This document shows positions 43,062 to 51,527 of a DNA stretch of 64,000 nucleotides, piece by piece. Both the position numbers and the translations under genes were made by a program. Under the pieces are notes generated by a model, which saw nothing but the letters and a program-made list of their open reading frames with translations, was not told the origin of the DNA and searched no databases. Position 1 is the first letter of the stretch, and every line of letters begins with the position of its first letter. The DNA comes from Colwellia_A sp047621305 (GTDB lineage Bacteria > Pseudomonadota > Gammaproteobacteria > Enterobacterales > Alteromonadaceae): NCBI GenBank assembly GCA_047621305.1, contig JBLHNB010000006.1:1-64000 (forward strand). The letters run 5' to 3'.

Positions 43062-43900
43062 TGAGTTTAATCAGTTTATTGATAGCATTAGCAGCGGAGC
43101 GGTATTTATCTTCGCGTGCATGGCAATTTAATACTTATTATAAACATTACCTTAAGTTTATTAAGCGTAGTAGTTTTATCGATTCGCCATGGCGATCATT
43201 AGTTGTTAGTTATATTGCCCTATTTCTTCCTGCCATTGCCTGTTATTTTTTGCTGGATTTAGTTGATGATGGCTTATTGAATATTATTTTATCCACGTTA
43301 GTGCTTATCGTTTGTTTTGGTTGCGTTAAAACCCGTGAAAAATATAAAAACTACTTGAAAGCTGCTTTTCGAGGGGAGATAACAACGTGTGAATTACATC
43401 ATCAACAACTTCAACAAGACAAAAACATAACGGATATGAGTTTCGGGCAATTACTTGTCTGGCTTAACTATCGTTATTTTATTGCGATTATGGTGTTTTT
43501 TGTATTGTTTGGCGCACCGGGAGCCATTTTCTATCGGTTGTTAACGACCGTTAATGAAGATACTAACGTAGATGCGTTGGATGTATCTGATGAAGTGGCG
43601 CAATCAATCATGAAATTTCAATTTTGGCTAGATTGGTTACCCGTTAGAGTGGTGTCTTTTGGTTATATGCTAGTAGGGCATTTTTCTAAAGCTATGCCAA
43701 TATGGTTGGAAAGTTTATTTGATGTAAGTAAGGCGCCTCACCAACTGTTAATTACCGTCGCTGAAAAGTCAGAAGACTTTATGGTAGATGCTAATGATTG
43801 TACCGCAGAACCTTGTTTATTGGTGCGACTCGCTAAAAGAACGCTATTACTGTGTTTAGCGGTTATTGCTATGCTTGTTTTGACCGGTATTTTAACTTAG
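43061..43900 (+). CDS. ampE: Inner-membrane protein AmpE
   Basis: 279 residues with several transmembrane helices. It is a CobD-like inner-membrane protein encoded next to ampD in gammaproteobacteria, with an ill-defined role in beta-lactamase induction or envelope sensing. The N-terminus MSLISLLIALAAERYLSSRA and the FVLFGAPGAIFYRLL segment fit the family. ATG and ampD stop overlap by one base, so translation is coupled. Confidence 0.88.
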   Translation: MSLISLLIALAAERYLSSRAWQFNTYYKHYLKFIKRSSFIDSPWRSLVVSYIALFLPAIACYFLLDLVDDGLLNIILSTLVLIVCFGCVKTREKYKNYLKAAFRGEITTCELHHQQLQQDKNITDMSFGQLLVWLNYRYFIAIMVFFVLFGAPGAIFYRLLTTVNEDTNVDALDVSDEVAQSIMKFQFWLDWLPVRVVSFGYMLVGHFSKAMPIWLESLFDVSKAPHQLLITVAEKSEDFMVDANDCTAEPCLLVRLAKRTLLLCLAVIAMLVLTGILT

Positions 43901-43922
43901 CCCTCGATATATTTCTGTTATA

Positions 43923-43982
43923 AAGCGGTATGTACCGCTTACCATCTTTTAGGTTAGTCCACCCTATTCGCGACTAATAGGG
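43923..43982. terminator. Two hairpins after ampE (possible terminator)
   Basis: AAGCGGTA-TG-TACCGCTT (43923-43940) followed by CCCTATT / AATAGGG (43962-43982). Neither is followed by a good T tract; the first is followed by ACCATCTTTT. Termination is plausible by position only. Confidence 0.4.
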
Positions 43983-44224
43983 GATAGGGCAACATGTATT
44001 TTATTGCTCCCAGCGTTTATTTCTTTGTTTTATACGTGATCCCTTTTGGAAATTAATCACGGGTTTAATCCCTCACGAGTAAACTCATTGCGGGCGGATC
44101 ATTCACGCGGGAAATAGATAAACCAGAAAGATAAATTTACAGGGCTTTACGTTGACTATCAGTAATTCTCAACTATGTTCTATTTACAAATGTTGTTTAT
44201 TTTGGTATTTTTACACGGATTTTT
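43983..44224. other. Intergenic region upstream of pdhR
   Basis: About 240 bases without a gene. Several small imperfect inverted repeats occur (for example GTGAT near 44037 with AATCAC near 44063). Nothing was assigned. Confidence 0.35.
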
Positions 44225-44241
44225 AAATGGTAATACCAATT
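44225..44241. promoter_or_regulatory. PdhR operator
   Basis: AAATGGT-AAT-ACCAATT matches the E. coli PdhR box AATTGGTNNNACCAATT at 13 of 14 defined bases. It lies about 145 bases upstream of pdhR, suggesting autoregulation by pyruvate-responsive PdhR as in E. coli. Confidence 0.75.
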
Positions 44242-44247
44242 TACCTT

Positions 44248-44291
44248 TGATTTGTGATTGATTTATGATTGATTTGCGATCGATTTGTGAT
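44248..44291. repeat. Four 11-bp direct repeats upstream of pdhR
   Basis: TGATTTGTGAT, TGATTTATGAT, TGATTTGCGAT and CGATTTGTGAT run without gaps, starting 7 bases after the PdhR box. The helical-turn period suggests either a protein-binding array or a bent region near the promoter. Confidence 0.75.
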
Positions 44292-44384
44292 TGGTGTTTT
44301 ATATGTTTTTATGAATGTGAATGTTAATACGCAGGTTAATGTCACTATGCATTTACCCAGATTTTATGAGATAAGCTTTTATTT

Positions 44385-45161
44385 ATGACGCTATCAGGTA
44401 TTAAAAAACCAGTAAAACAGCCTAAATTGTCTGATGTGATTTTAAAGCAACTGGAAACGTTAATTCTGGAAGGCAGTCTTGAAGCCGGACAAAAATTACC
44501 GCCTGAACGTGAATTAGCGAAACAGTTTGACGTATCTCGACCTTCATTACGTGAAGCTATCCAAAAATTGGAAGCCAAAGGTTTAGTTGTTAGGCGTCAA
44601 GGGGGAGGAACGTTTGTCAGTAAGCAAATATTGTCAGGTTTATCAGACCCGTTATTTGAATTGATGTCACAAAGTAATGAGTCACAATTTGATTTATTAG
44701 AGTTTCGTCATGGTATTGAAGGAATGTCATCGTATTATGCGGCTATGCGCGGCACAAAATCCGATTTTGATGAAATTCAAAAAAAACATGAGAACATAGG
44801 TAATGCCCAACTAGAAAATAATTTACGGTTAGAAGCCGAAGCTATTTTTGATTTTTATATTGCTATTTGCGCAGCGTCACATAACGCGGTAACTTTGCAT
44901 TTGGCTCGTAGCATGTCGAGTTTATTGATTGATAACATTGAACAAAATTTAACTGTTTTGGCAACTCGACCTGACATATTTGCGCAAATGGCTGATTATC
45001 GCAAACGTTTATTAACTGCCATTATTAGTGGTCAGCCACAGAAAGCTTGGGGGGCAAGTCATCGTCATCTCGCTTTTATTGAAGAAACGTTATTAAAAAT
45101 GACCCAAGAAAATAGTCGTATGGAAAGGTCAATGCGTCGCATGCAACGTAGTGAATATTAG
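44385..45161 (+). CDS. pdhR: Pyruvate dehydrogenase complex repressor PdhR
   Basis: 258-residue GntR/FadR-family repressor. The N-terminal winged helix has KLPPERELAKQFDVSRPSLR and GLVVRRQGGGTFV. The C-terminal all-helical FCD domain would bind pyruvate (EFRHGIEGMSSYYAA; His residues in ASHNAV and SHRHLAF). It represses the following aceE-aceF-lpd genes when pyruvate is low. A good match to the PdhR box lies upstream of its own gene. Confidence 0.92.
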   Translation: MTLSGIKKPVKQPKLSDVILKQLETLILEGSLEAGQKLPPERELAKQFDVSRPSLREAIQKLEAKGLVVRRQGGGTFVSKQILSGLSDPLFELMSQSNESQFDLLEFRHGIEGMSSYYAAMRGTKSDFDEIQKKHENIGNAQLENNLRLEAEAIFDFYIAICAASHNAVTLHLARSMSSLLIDNIEQNLTVLATRPDIFAQMADYRKRLLTAIISGQPQKAWGASHRHLAFIEETLLKMTQENSRMERSMRRMQRSEY

Positions 45162-45265
45162 TTGTAAAGGCTGTAAATATTAAGAAAAATTAAAGTGACT
45201 TTGAAGAATAATAAAAGAATGGGTCTATTTTTAAAGACATTAGATTAAGCAACAAATTAAATAAT

Positions 45266-45300
45266 ACTAAATACTAAATACTAAATACTAAATACTAAAT
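45266..45300 (+). repeat. 7-bp simple sequence repeat (ACTAAAT x5)
   Basis: Five perfect tandem copies of ACTAAAT in the 206-base gap between pdhR and aceE, 68 bases before the aceE start. Slippage here could change the spacing of promoter or leader elements of the pyruvate dehydrogenase operon. Confidence 0.9.
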
Positions 45301-45367
45301 TTTAACTCTTAACTTTAGCTTACAAAAAGTGATGTGAAGTTAACTAACTACTGGAGACTAAGTAATT

Positions 45368-48055
45368 ATGTCTGAACTCCCAAATATTGATTTAGATTCA
45401 CAGGAAACCCAAGAGTGGTTAGAGTCTATGGATTCTATTTTGGAAAACGAAGGCCCAGATCGTGCGCACTTCATTCTAGAAAAATTAATTGATCGTGCTC
45501 GTCGCAGTGGCACTCATTTACCGTTTGATGCTAAGACAGCTTACGTAAATACTATTCCTCCAGGGCAAGAGCCAAATATGCCTGGTGACCAAACAATGGA
45601 ATCACGTATTCGTGCTGCTGTACGTTGGAATGCTTTGGTATTAGTGCTGAGAGCGTCTAAAAAAGATCTTGACCTTGGTGGTCATATCGGTAGTTTTGCA
45701 TCGTCTTCAACACTTTATGATGTGGGCTTTAACCACTTTTTTAAAGCAGCGACAGTAAAAGATGGCGGTGACTTTATTTTTGCACAAGGTCATATTTCTC
45801 CAGGAATTTATGCTCGTGCCTTTATGGAAGGGCGTTTAACTGAAGAGCAAATGAATAACTTCCGTCAAGAATGTGATGGCAAAGGGTTATCTTCATATCC
45901 ACATCCTCATTTAATGAAAGATTTTTGGCAGTTCCCAACGGTTTCTATGGGCTTAGGTCCATTGCAAGCTATTTACACTGCACGTTTCTTAAAATACTTA
46001 ACTGACCGCGGCATTAAAGACTGCTCAGGACAACGTGTTTACTGTTTCCTAGGTGACGGTGAAACTGATGAGCCAGAGTCATTAGGAGCTATCGGTTTAG
46101 CTTCTCGTGAAGGGCTAGACAACTTAACGTTTATTGTTAACTGTAATTTACAGCGTTTAGATGGCCCTGTTCGTGGTAACGGTAAAATTATCCAAGAACT
46201 TGAAGGTACTTTCCGTGGCGCAGGCTGGGAAGTGGTGAAAGTTATTTGGGGCTCTTACTGGGATTCACTGATTGCTCGTGATACTTCAGGTAAGTTACTA
46301 CAGTTAATGAACGAAACAGTAGACGGTGAATACCAAAACTGTAAAGCAAAAGGCGGTAAGTACACGCGCGAAAACTTTTTTAACAAGTACCCTGAAACTA
46401 AAGCTATGGTGGCTAACATGTCAGATGAAGATATCTGGCGTTTGAACCGTGGTGGTCATGATCCCGTTAAAGTCTTTGCTGCTTATGAAAAAGCCATGAG
46501 CACTAAAGGGCGTCCAACCGTTATCCTTGCTAAAACAGTCAAAGGTTTTGGTTTAGGTGCGTCAGGCGAAGCATTAAACATCGCGCACAATGTTAAAAAA
46601 ATGGATATTGATTCAATTAAGCATTACCGTGATCGTTTCAACATCCCTGTAAGTGATGATGAAATTGCTGACTTACCTTTTTACAAGTTTCCTGAAGACA
46701 GCGAAGAATACAAATACATGAAAGCGCGTCGTGAAGCGTTAGGTGGCTCATTACCGGCGCGTCGTGTGCAAGCAGATGAAACGTTAGAAATTCCGCCACT
46801 TAAAGTGTTTGATGCAATATTAAAAGGCAGTGGTGATCGTGAAGTTTCATCAACAATGACCTTTGTTCGTGTCTTAAATGCACTATTGAAAGATAAAAAA
46901 ATTGGTAAACGTATTGTGCCCATTATTCCTGATGAAGCGCGTACTTTTGGTATGGAAGGTTTATTCCGCCAAGTGGGTATTTACGCTAATGAAGGACAAA
47001 AATATGTTCCTCAAGATGCTGATCAAGTTGCTTATTATCGTGAAGATAAAAAAGGTCAGGTTTTGCAAGAAGGTATCAACGAATTAGGCGCTATGGCCTC
47101 TTGGGTTGCTGCGGGTACGTCTTATTCAACCTGTAACGCCACAACGATTCCTTTCTACATTTATTATTCTATGTTTGGTTTCCAACGTGTTGGTGATTTA
47201 GCATGGGCCGCGGGTGATAGCCAAGCACGTGGTTTCTTATTAGGTGCTACTGCCGGTCGTACCACATTGAATGGTGAAGGTTTACAACATCAAGACGGTC
47301 ATTCACATGTACAAGCAGGTTTAATTCCAAATTGTGTAACTTACGACCCAACTTATGGTTATGAAGTTGCCGTGATTGTTCGTGATGGTTTACGTCGTAT
47401 GTATGAAGAGAATGAAAATATTTTCTACTACCTAACGTTGATGAACGAGAACTACAAACATCCCGCAATGCCAGAAACGAAAGATGTTGCGGATCAAATT
47501 ATCAAAGGTATTTATAAGCTTGAAAGCGTTGCAGCGAAGAAAACAGCGAAAAAAGCAAATATTAACGTGCAATTGATGGGCTCAGGTACAATTTTAGAGA
47601 AAGTACGAGAAGCTGCGCAAATTCTTAGTGCAGATTACGGTATTTCAAGTGATGTTTATTCAGTAACATCATTCAACGAATTAGCCCGTGACGGACAAGA
47701 TGTAGCACGTTGGAATATGCTTCACCCAGAAAGTAAACAAAAACAAGCTTACATTTCTACGGTTATTACCAAAGAAAATGGTCCAGCGATTGCTGCAACG
47801 GATTACATTAAAAACTATTCTGAACAAGTTCGTGCTTATGTAAATACTGAGTATCGTTGTTTAGGTACTGATGGTTTTGGTCGCAGTGATAGTCGCGCTA
47901 ATTTACGAACTCACTTTGAGGTTAATGCTGCTTATGTTGCTGTCGCTGCATTATTTGAATTAGCAAACCGTGGTGATATTGAACACTCAGTCGTTAGTAA
48001 AGCAATTAAACGCTTTAATATTGATACTGAAAAACTTAATCCACTTTACGCATAA
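45368..48055 (+). CDS. aceE: Pyruvate dehydrogenase E1 component AceE
   Basis: 895 residues, the homodimeric type of E1. It decarboxylates pyruvate with thiamine diphosphate and passes the acetyl group to the lipoyl domains of E2. The start MSELPNIDLDSQETQEWLES is typical. The ThDP/Mg motif is FLGDGETDEPES (about residues 228-239) with NLTFIVNCNLQRLDGPVRGN following. GLQHQDGHSHV and YDPTYGYEVAVIV lie in the later domain. It begins the aceE-aceF unit, with aceF 18 bases downstream. Confidence 0.96.
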   Translation: MSELPNIDLDSQETQEWLESMDSILENEGPDRAHFILEKLIDRARRSGTHLPFDAKTAYVNTIPPGQEPNMPGDQTMESRIRAAVRWNALVLVLRASKKDLDLGGHIGSFASSSTLYDVGFNHFFKAATVKDGGDFIFAQGHISPGIYARAFMEGRLTEEQMNNFRQECDGKGLSSYPHPHLMKDFWQFPTVSMGLGPLQAIYTARFLKYLTDRGIKDCSGQRVYCFLGDGETDEPESLGAIGLASREGLDNLTFIVNCNLQRLDGPVRGNGKIIQELEGTFRGAGWEVVKVIWGSYWDSLIARDTSGKLLQLMNETVDGEYQNCKAKGGKYTRENFFNKYPETKAMVANMSDEDIWRLNRGGHDPVKVFAAYEKAMSTKGRPTVILAKTVKGFGLGASGEALNIAHNVKKMDIDSIKHYRDRFNIPVSDDEIADLPFYKFPEDSEEYKYMKARREALGGSLPARRVQADETLEIPPLKVFDAILKGSGDREVSSTMTFVRVLNALLKDKKIGKRIVPIIPDEARTFGMEGLFRQVGIYANEGQKYVPQDADQVAYYREDKKGQVLQEGINELGAMASWVAAGTSYSTCNATTIPFYIYYSMFGFQRVGDLAWAAGDSQARGFLLGATAGRTTLNGEGLQHQDGHSHVQAGLIPNCVTYDPTYGYEVAVIVRDGLRRMYEENENIFYYLTLMNENYKHPAMPETKDVADQIIKGIYKLESVAAKKTAKKANINVQLMGSGTILEKVREAAQILSADYGISSDVYSVTSFNELARDGQDVARWNMLHPESKQKQAYISTVITKENGPAIAATDYIKNYSEQVRAYVNTEYRCLGTDGFGRSDSRANLRTHFEVNAAYVAVAALFELANRGDIEHSVVSKAIKRFNIDTEKLNPLYA

Positions 48056-48073
48056 CAGGCACGGAGAATTATT

Positions 48074-49735
48074 ATGTCAGATAATCAAAAAATTCTAGTC
48101 CCTGATGTGGGTGGCGATGAAGTTGAAATTATTGAAATATGTTTTGCTGTTGGCGATGCCATTGAAGCAGATGAAGGTATTGTTACGGTAGAAACCGACA
48201 AAGCCTCTATGGATATTCCTGCTCCGTTTGCAGGGAAGTTAACTTCATTATTAGTGAGTGTTGGTGACAAAATCAAAGAAGGTGATGTTATTGCTGAAAT
48301 GGAAAGTGCAGAACTGACATCATCTGAAAATACAGAAGAGGCTGCACCCGTTGCCGCGTCAGTAGCTGTTGCTGCTGACGTTACTCCTGCTCCCGCTGTT
48401 GTAGAAACAGCCGTTGTCTCGGAGGCCGTTAAAAGCGAAATAATTGATATTGTTGTTCCTGATATCGGTGAAGACGGCGAAGTAGAAGTGATTGACGTAC
48501 TAGTGAATGTTGGTGATGTCATTGATGTTGAAGATGGTTTGATCACGCTAGAAACTGATAAAGCAACGATGGACGTACCGTCATCACATGCAGGTACAGT
48601 GAAAGAGGTTTTTATTACTGTTGGTGATAAAGTTAAACAAGGCTCAGTTGTTATTAAACTTGAAACGTCAAATGGCGCTGCGGGTGAACAACCTCTAGCT
48701 CCAGCTGCAGAAAAAGTAACAGATGCGCCAAAATCAGCACCAACTCCAGCCGTTAAAAGTGCACCCGTGCCGCATCATCCACAAGCTGGAAAAATTGCGT
48801 CATCAGGGAGTATTTATACGTCACCATCAATTCGTCGTACGGCACGTGAATTTGGCGTTGATTTAGCCTTAGTCAAAGGGTCAGGTAACAAAGGTCGTAT
48901 TTTAAAAGAAGATGTACAATCTTATGTTAAATATGAACTTTCTCGTCCAAAAGCTAATGCGGGTAGTTCAGTTGCTGCTGGTGAAGGTGGTTTACAAGTT
49001 GTTAGCGCTAAAAGCATCGACTTTTCTAAATTTGGTGAAATTGAAACGAAAGCGTTAACCCGTATTCAAAAAATATCAGGACCATTTTTACATCGTAATT
49101 GGGTAACTATTCCACATGTTACTCAATTTGATGAAGCTGATATCACTAATGTTGAAGCATTTCGTAAAGAACAAAATGTTATTTGCGAAAAGAAAAAACT
49201 CGGTTTTAAAATCACGCCGTTAGTTTTTATCTTAAAAGCGGTAGCGGATGCTTTACGTGCCTTCCCAACGTTTAACTCAAGCTTAAGTGAAGACGGTGAA
49301 AGTTTAATTTTGAAGAAATACATTCACATCGGTGTTGCAGTAGATACGCCTAATGGCTTAGTTGTTCCCGTGGTACGTGATGTTGATCAAAAAGGCATTC
49401 ATCAATTATCCCGTGAGCTGTTAGAAATAAGCATTAAAGCACGTGATGGCAAACTAAAAGCGGCTGATATGCAAGGTGGTTGTTTTACCATTTCAAGTCT
49501 TGGTGGTATTGGTGGTACGGCTTTTACACCGATAGTTAATGCGCCTGAAGTAGCTATATTAGGTGTTTCTAAATCTGAAATGAAACCTAAATGGAATGGT
49601 AAGGATTTTGATCCTAAACTTATGTTGCCATTATCAATGTCATACGATCATCGTGTAATTGATGGTGCCTTGGCCGCACGATTTACGGTGCATTTATCTA
49701 GTGTGATGTCAGATATTAGACAATTAATTTTATAG
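48074..49735 (+). CDS. aceF: Pyruvate dehydrogenase E2 component AceF
   Basis: 553 residues. This dihydrolipoamide acetyltransferase forms the core of the complex. It has two lipoyl domains (lysines in ETDKASMD near 43 and ETDKATMD near 159), separated by Ala/Pro/Val-rich linkers. A peripheral subunit-binding domain follows (SPSIRRTAREFGVDL near 254), then the catalytic domain with SYDHRVIDGALAARF near the end. E. coli has three lipoyl domains; two is common in other genera. lpd follows after 189 bases. Confidence 0.95.
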   Translation: MSDNQKILVPDVGGDEVEIIEICFAVGDAIEADEGIVTVETDKASMDIPAPFAGKLTSLLVSVGDKIKEGDVIAEMESAELTSSENTEEAAPVAASVAVAADVTPAPAVVETAVVSEAVKSEIIDIVVPDIGEDGEVEVIDVLVNVGDVIDVEDGLITLETDKATMDVPSSHAGTVKEVFITVGDKVKQGSVVIKLETSNGAAGEQPLAPAAEKVTDAPKSAPTPAVKSAPVPHHPQAGKIASSGSIYTSPSIRRTAREFGVDLALVKGSGNKGRILKEDVQSYVKYELSRPKANAGSSVAAGEGGLQVVSAKSIDFSKFGEIETKALTRIQKISGPFLHRNWVTIPHVTQFDEADITNVEAFRKEQNVICEKKKLGFKITPLVFILKAVADALRAFPTFNSSLSEDGESLILKKYIHIGVAVDTPNGLVVPVVRDVDQKGIHQLSRELLEISIKARDGKLKAADMQGGCFTISSLGGIGGTAFTPIVNAPEVAILGVSKSEMKPKWNGKDFDPKLMLPLSMSYDHRVIDGALAARFTVHLSSVMSDIRQLIL

Positions 49736-49802
49736 TCGTGTAGATAGAGACGACGTTGTGAGTCTCGACATTTGTTGAGGTACACCTCTAGTTATAATTA
49801 AT

Positions 49803-49840
49803 GTTGGCGATTTTTTTCTACAGAGAGTAAAATTGCCGAC
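49803..49840 (+). terminator. Imperfect hairpin between aceF and lpd
   Basis: GTTGGCGATTTT (49803-49814) pairs with AAAATTGCCGAC (49829-49840), allowing G-U pairs. It lies in the 189-base gap between aceF and lpd and could attenuate read-through or stabilise the upstream mRNA end; there is no T tract after it. Confidence 0.35.
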
Positions 49841-49924
49841 AGAATTATTAATAATCAAACAACAAGCAAATGATGTAAATTAACCATTAATTTCATCATT
49901 ATAAAAAACAAATTTGAGGTAAGC

Positions 49925-51355
49925 ATGAGTAACGAAATTAAAACTCAAGTAGTAATTTTAGGTGCAGGCCCAGGCGGTTATTCAGCAGCATTTCGTGCAG
50001 CTGATTTAGGTCTAGATGTAGTATTAGTAGAAAGTCGTGCAACATTAGGCGGTGTCTGTTTAAACGTGGGTTGTATTCCATCAAAAGCATTATTGCATGT
50101 AGCTAAAGTTATTGACGATGCTGCGGCAATGGCTTCTCATGGTGTTACTTTTGGTGCACCTCAAATCGACTTAGACAAAATTCGTGACTGGAAAAACAGC
50201 GTAGTTGGTCAGTTAACGGGTGGTTTAAGCGGTATGTCTAAAGCACGTAAAGTTGAAACTATTACTGGTTTTGGTAAATTTACTTCTGATAAAACAATCG
50301 AAGTTGAAGGCGCTGACGGAAAAACGACGATCACTTTTGATAATGCAATTATTGCTTGTGGCTCTTCTGTTATCGATTTACCTTTCATTCCAAATGACGA
50401 CCCACGTGTTATTGATTCAACTGGCGCGCTAGAACTTGAAGATATTCCTGGTGAAATGCTTGTATTGGGTGGTGGTATTATCGGTTTAGAAATGGGGACG
50501 GTATACCGGGCTTTAGGCTCTAATGTTTCAGTGGTAGAGTTTGCTGATCAACTTGTACCAGCGGCTGATAAAGACATAGTTAAAATTTACACTAACTACA
50601 ACAAGAATAAATTCAACATTATGTTGTCTACTAAAGTTGTTGGCGTTGAAGCAAAAGATGACGGTTTATACGTTACTTTTGAAGGTAAAAAAGCACCAGC
50701 AGAACCCGTGCGTTACGACAAAATTTTAGTTGCTGTTGGCCGCAAACCCAATGGTCATTTAGTTGCTGCTGACAAAGCAGGCGTAAATGTTGATGAACGT
50801 GGTTTTATCAATGTTTCAAATGAATTACGTACTAACGTAAGTAATATTTTTGCTATTGGTGATGTTGTTGGTCAACCTATGCTTGCTCATAAAGCGGTGC
50901 ATGAAGCACATGTTGCTGCTGAAGTTATTGCGGGTAAGAAACATGTATTTGACCCACGTTGTATCCCTTCTGTTGCTTATACTGATCCAGAAATGGCTTG
51001 GGTTGGTATTACAGAACGTGAAGCGAAAGAGCAAGGTTTAAACGTTGAAGTTTCTAATTTCCCTTGGGCTGCTTCTGGTCGTGCTATTGCTTCTGCACGT
51101 ACTGAAGGTAAAACCAAAATGATCTTCGAAAAAGAAACAGGTCGTGTTCTTGGTGGTGCTATCGTAGGTATCAACGCTGGCGAAATGCTGGGCGAGATTT
51201 GTCTAGCGGTTGAAATGGGCGCAGATGCTGAAGATGTGGGTTTAACGATTCATGCTCACCCAACGTTAAACGAGTCTATTGGTTTAGCCGCAGAGATTTT
51301 TGAAGGTTCAATCACTGATTTACCTAACGCTAAAGCAGTAAAGAAAAAGAAGTAA
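49925..51355 (+). CDS. lpdA: Dihydrolipoamide dehydrogenase Lpd (E3)
   Basis: 476-residue flavoprotein that reoxidises lipoyl groups in the pyruvate and other 2-oxoacid dehydrogenase complexes. The FAD-binding GAGPGGYSAAFRAADLG, the redox disulfide GGVCLNVGCIPSKALLH (Cys near 45 and 50), the NAD-binding GGGIIGLEMGTVYRALGS and the C-terminal HAHPTLNESIGLAAE (catalytic His and Glu) are all present. GAGG lies 6 bases before the ATG. It ends at a strong hairpin terminator. Confidence 0.96.
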   Translation: MSNEIKTQVVILGAGPGGYSAAFRAADLGLDVVLVESRATLGGVCLNVGCIPSKALLHVAKVIDDAAAMASHGVTFGAPQIDLDKIRDWKNSVVGQLTGGLSGMSKARKVETITGFGKFTSDKTIEVEGADGKTTITFDNAIIACGSSVIDLPFIPNDDPRVIDSTGALELEDIPGEMLVLGGGIIGLEMGTVYRALGSNVSVVEFADQLVPAADKDIVKIYTNYNKNKFNIMLSTKVVGVEAKDDGLYVTFEGKKAPAEPVRYDKILVAVGRKPNGHLVAADKAGVNVDERGFINVSNELRTNVSNIFAIGDVVGQPMLAHKAVHEAHVAAEVIAGKKHVFDPRCIPSVAYTDPEMAWVGITEREAKEQGLNVEVSNFPWAASGRAIASARTEGKTKMIFEKETGRVLGGAIVGINAGEMLGEICLAVEMGADAEDVGLTIHAHPTLNESIGLAAEIFEGSITDLPNAKAVKKKK

Positions 51356-51414
51356 AGCTTAACTAATTAAGAAAAAATACCAGTAGGATAAACATCAGCC
51401 TACTCATTTATAAG

Positions 51415-51441
51415 AAAGCCAGTTACTACGTAACTGGCTTT
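51415..51441. terminator. Terminator after lpdA
   Basis: A perfect 12-bp stem AAAGCCAGTTAC / GTAACTGGCTTT with a 3-base loop and a following TTTT-rich end. It closes the pdhR-ace-lpd region, 60 bases after the lpdA stop. Confidence 0.8.
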
Positions 51442-51527
51442 TATGTACAGGACGTACGGTCAGTTTTTTAGTTGATCATTACAGTTATTATTTAGTGTAT
51501 GCATTCACAAGTTTGAATGGCAAAGAG

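Noticed and set aside
48085..48546. 153-codon antisense frame within aceF
   Set aside because: A shadow of the Ala/Val/Pro-rich lipoyl linkers, with Ser/Thr-rich composition; aceF is clearly the real gene.
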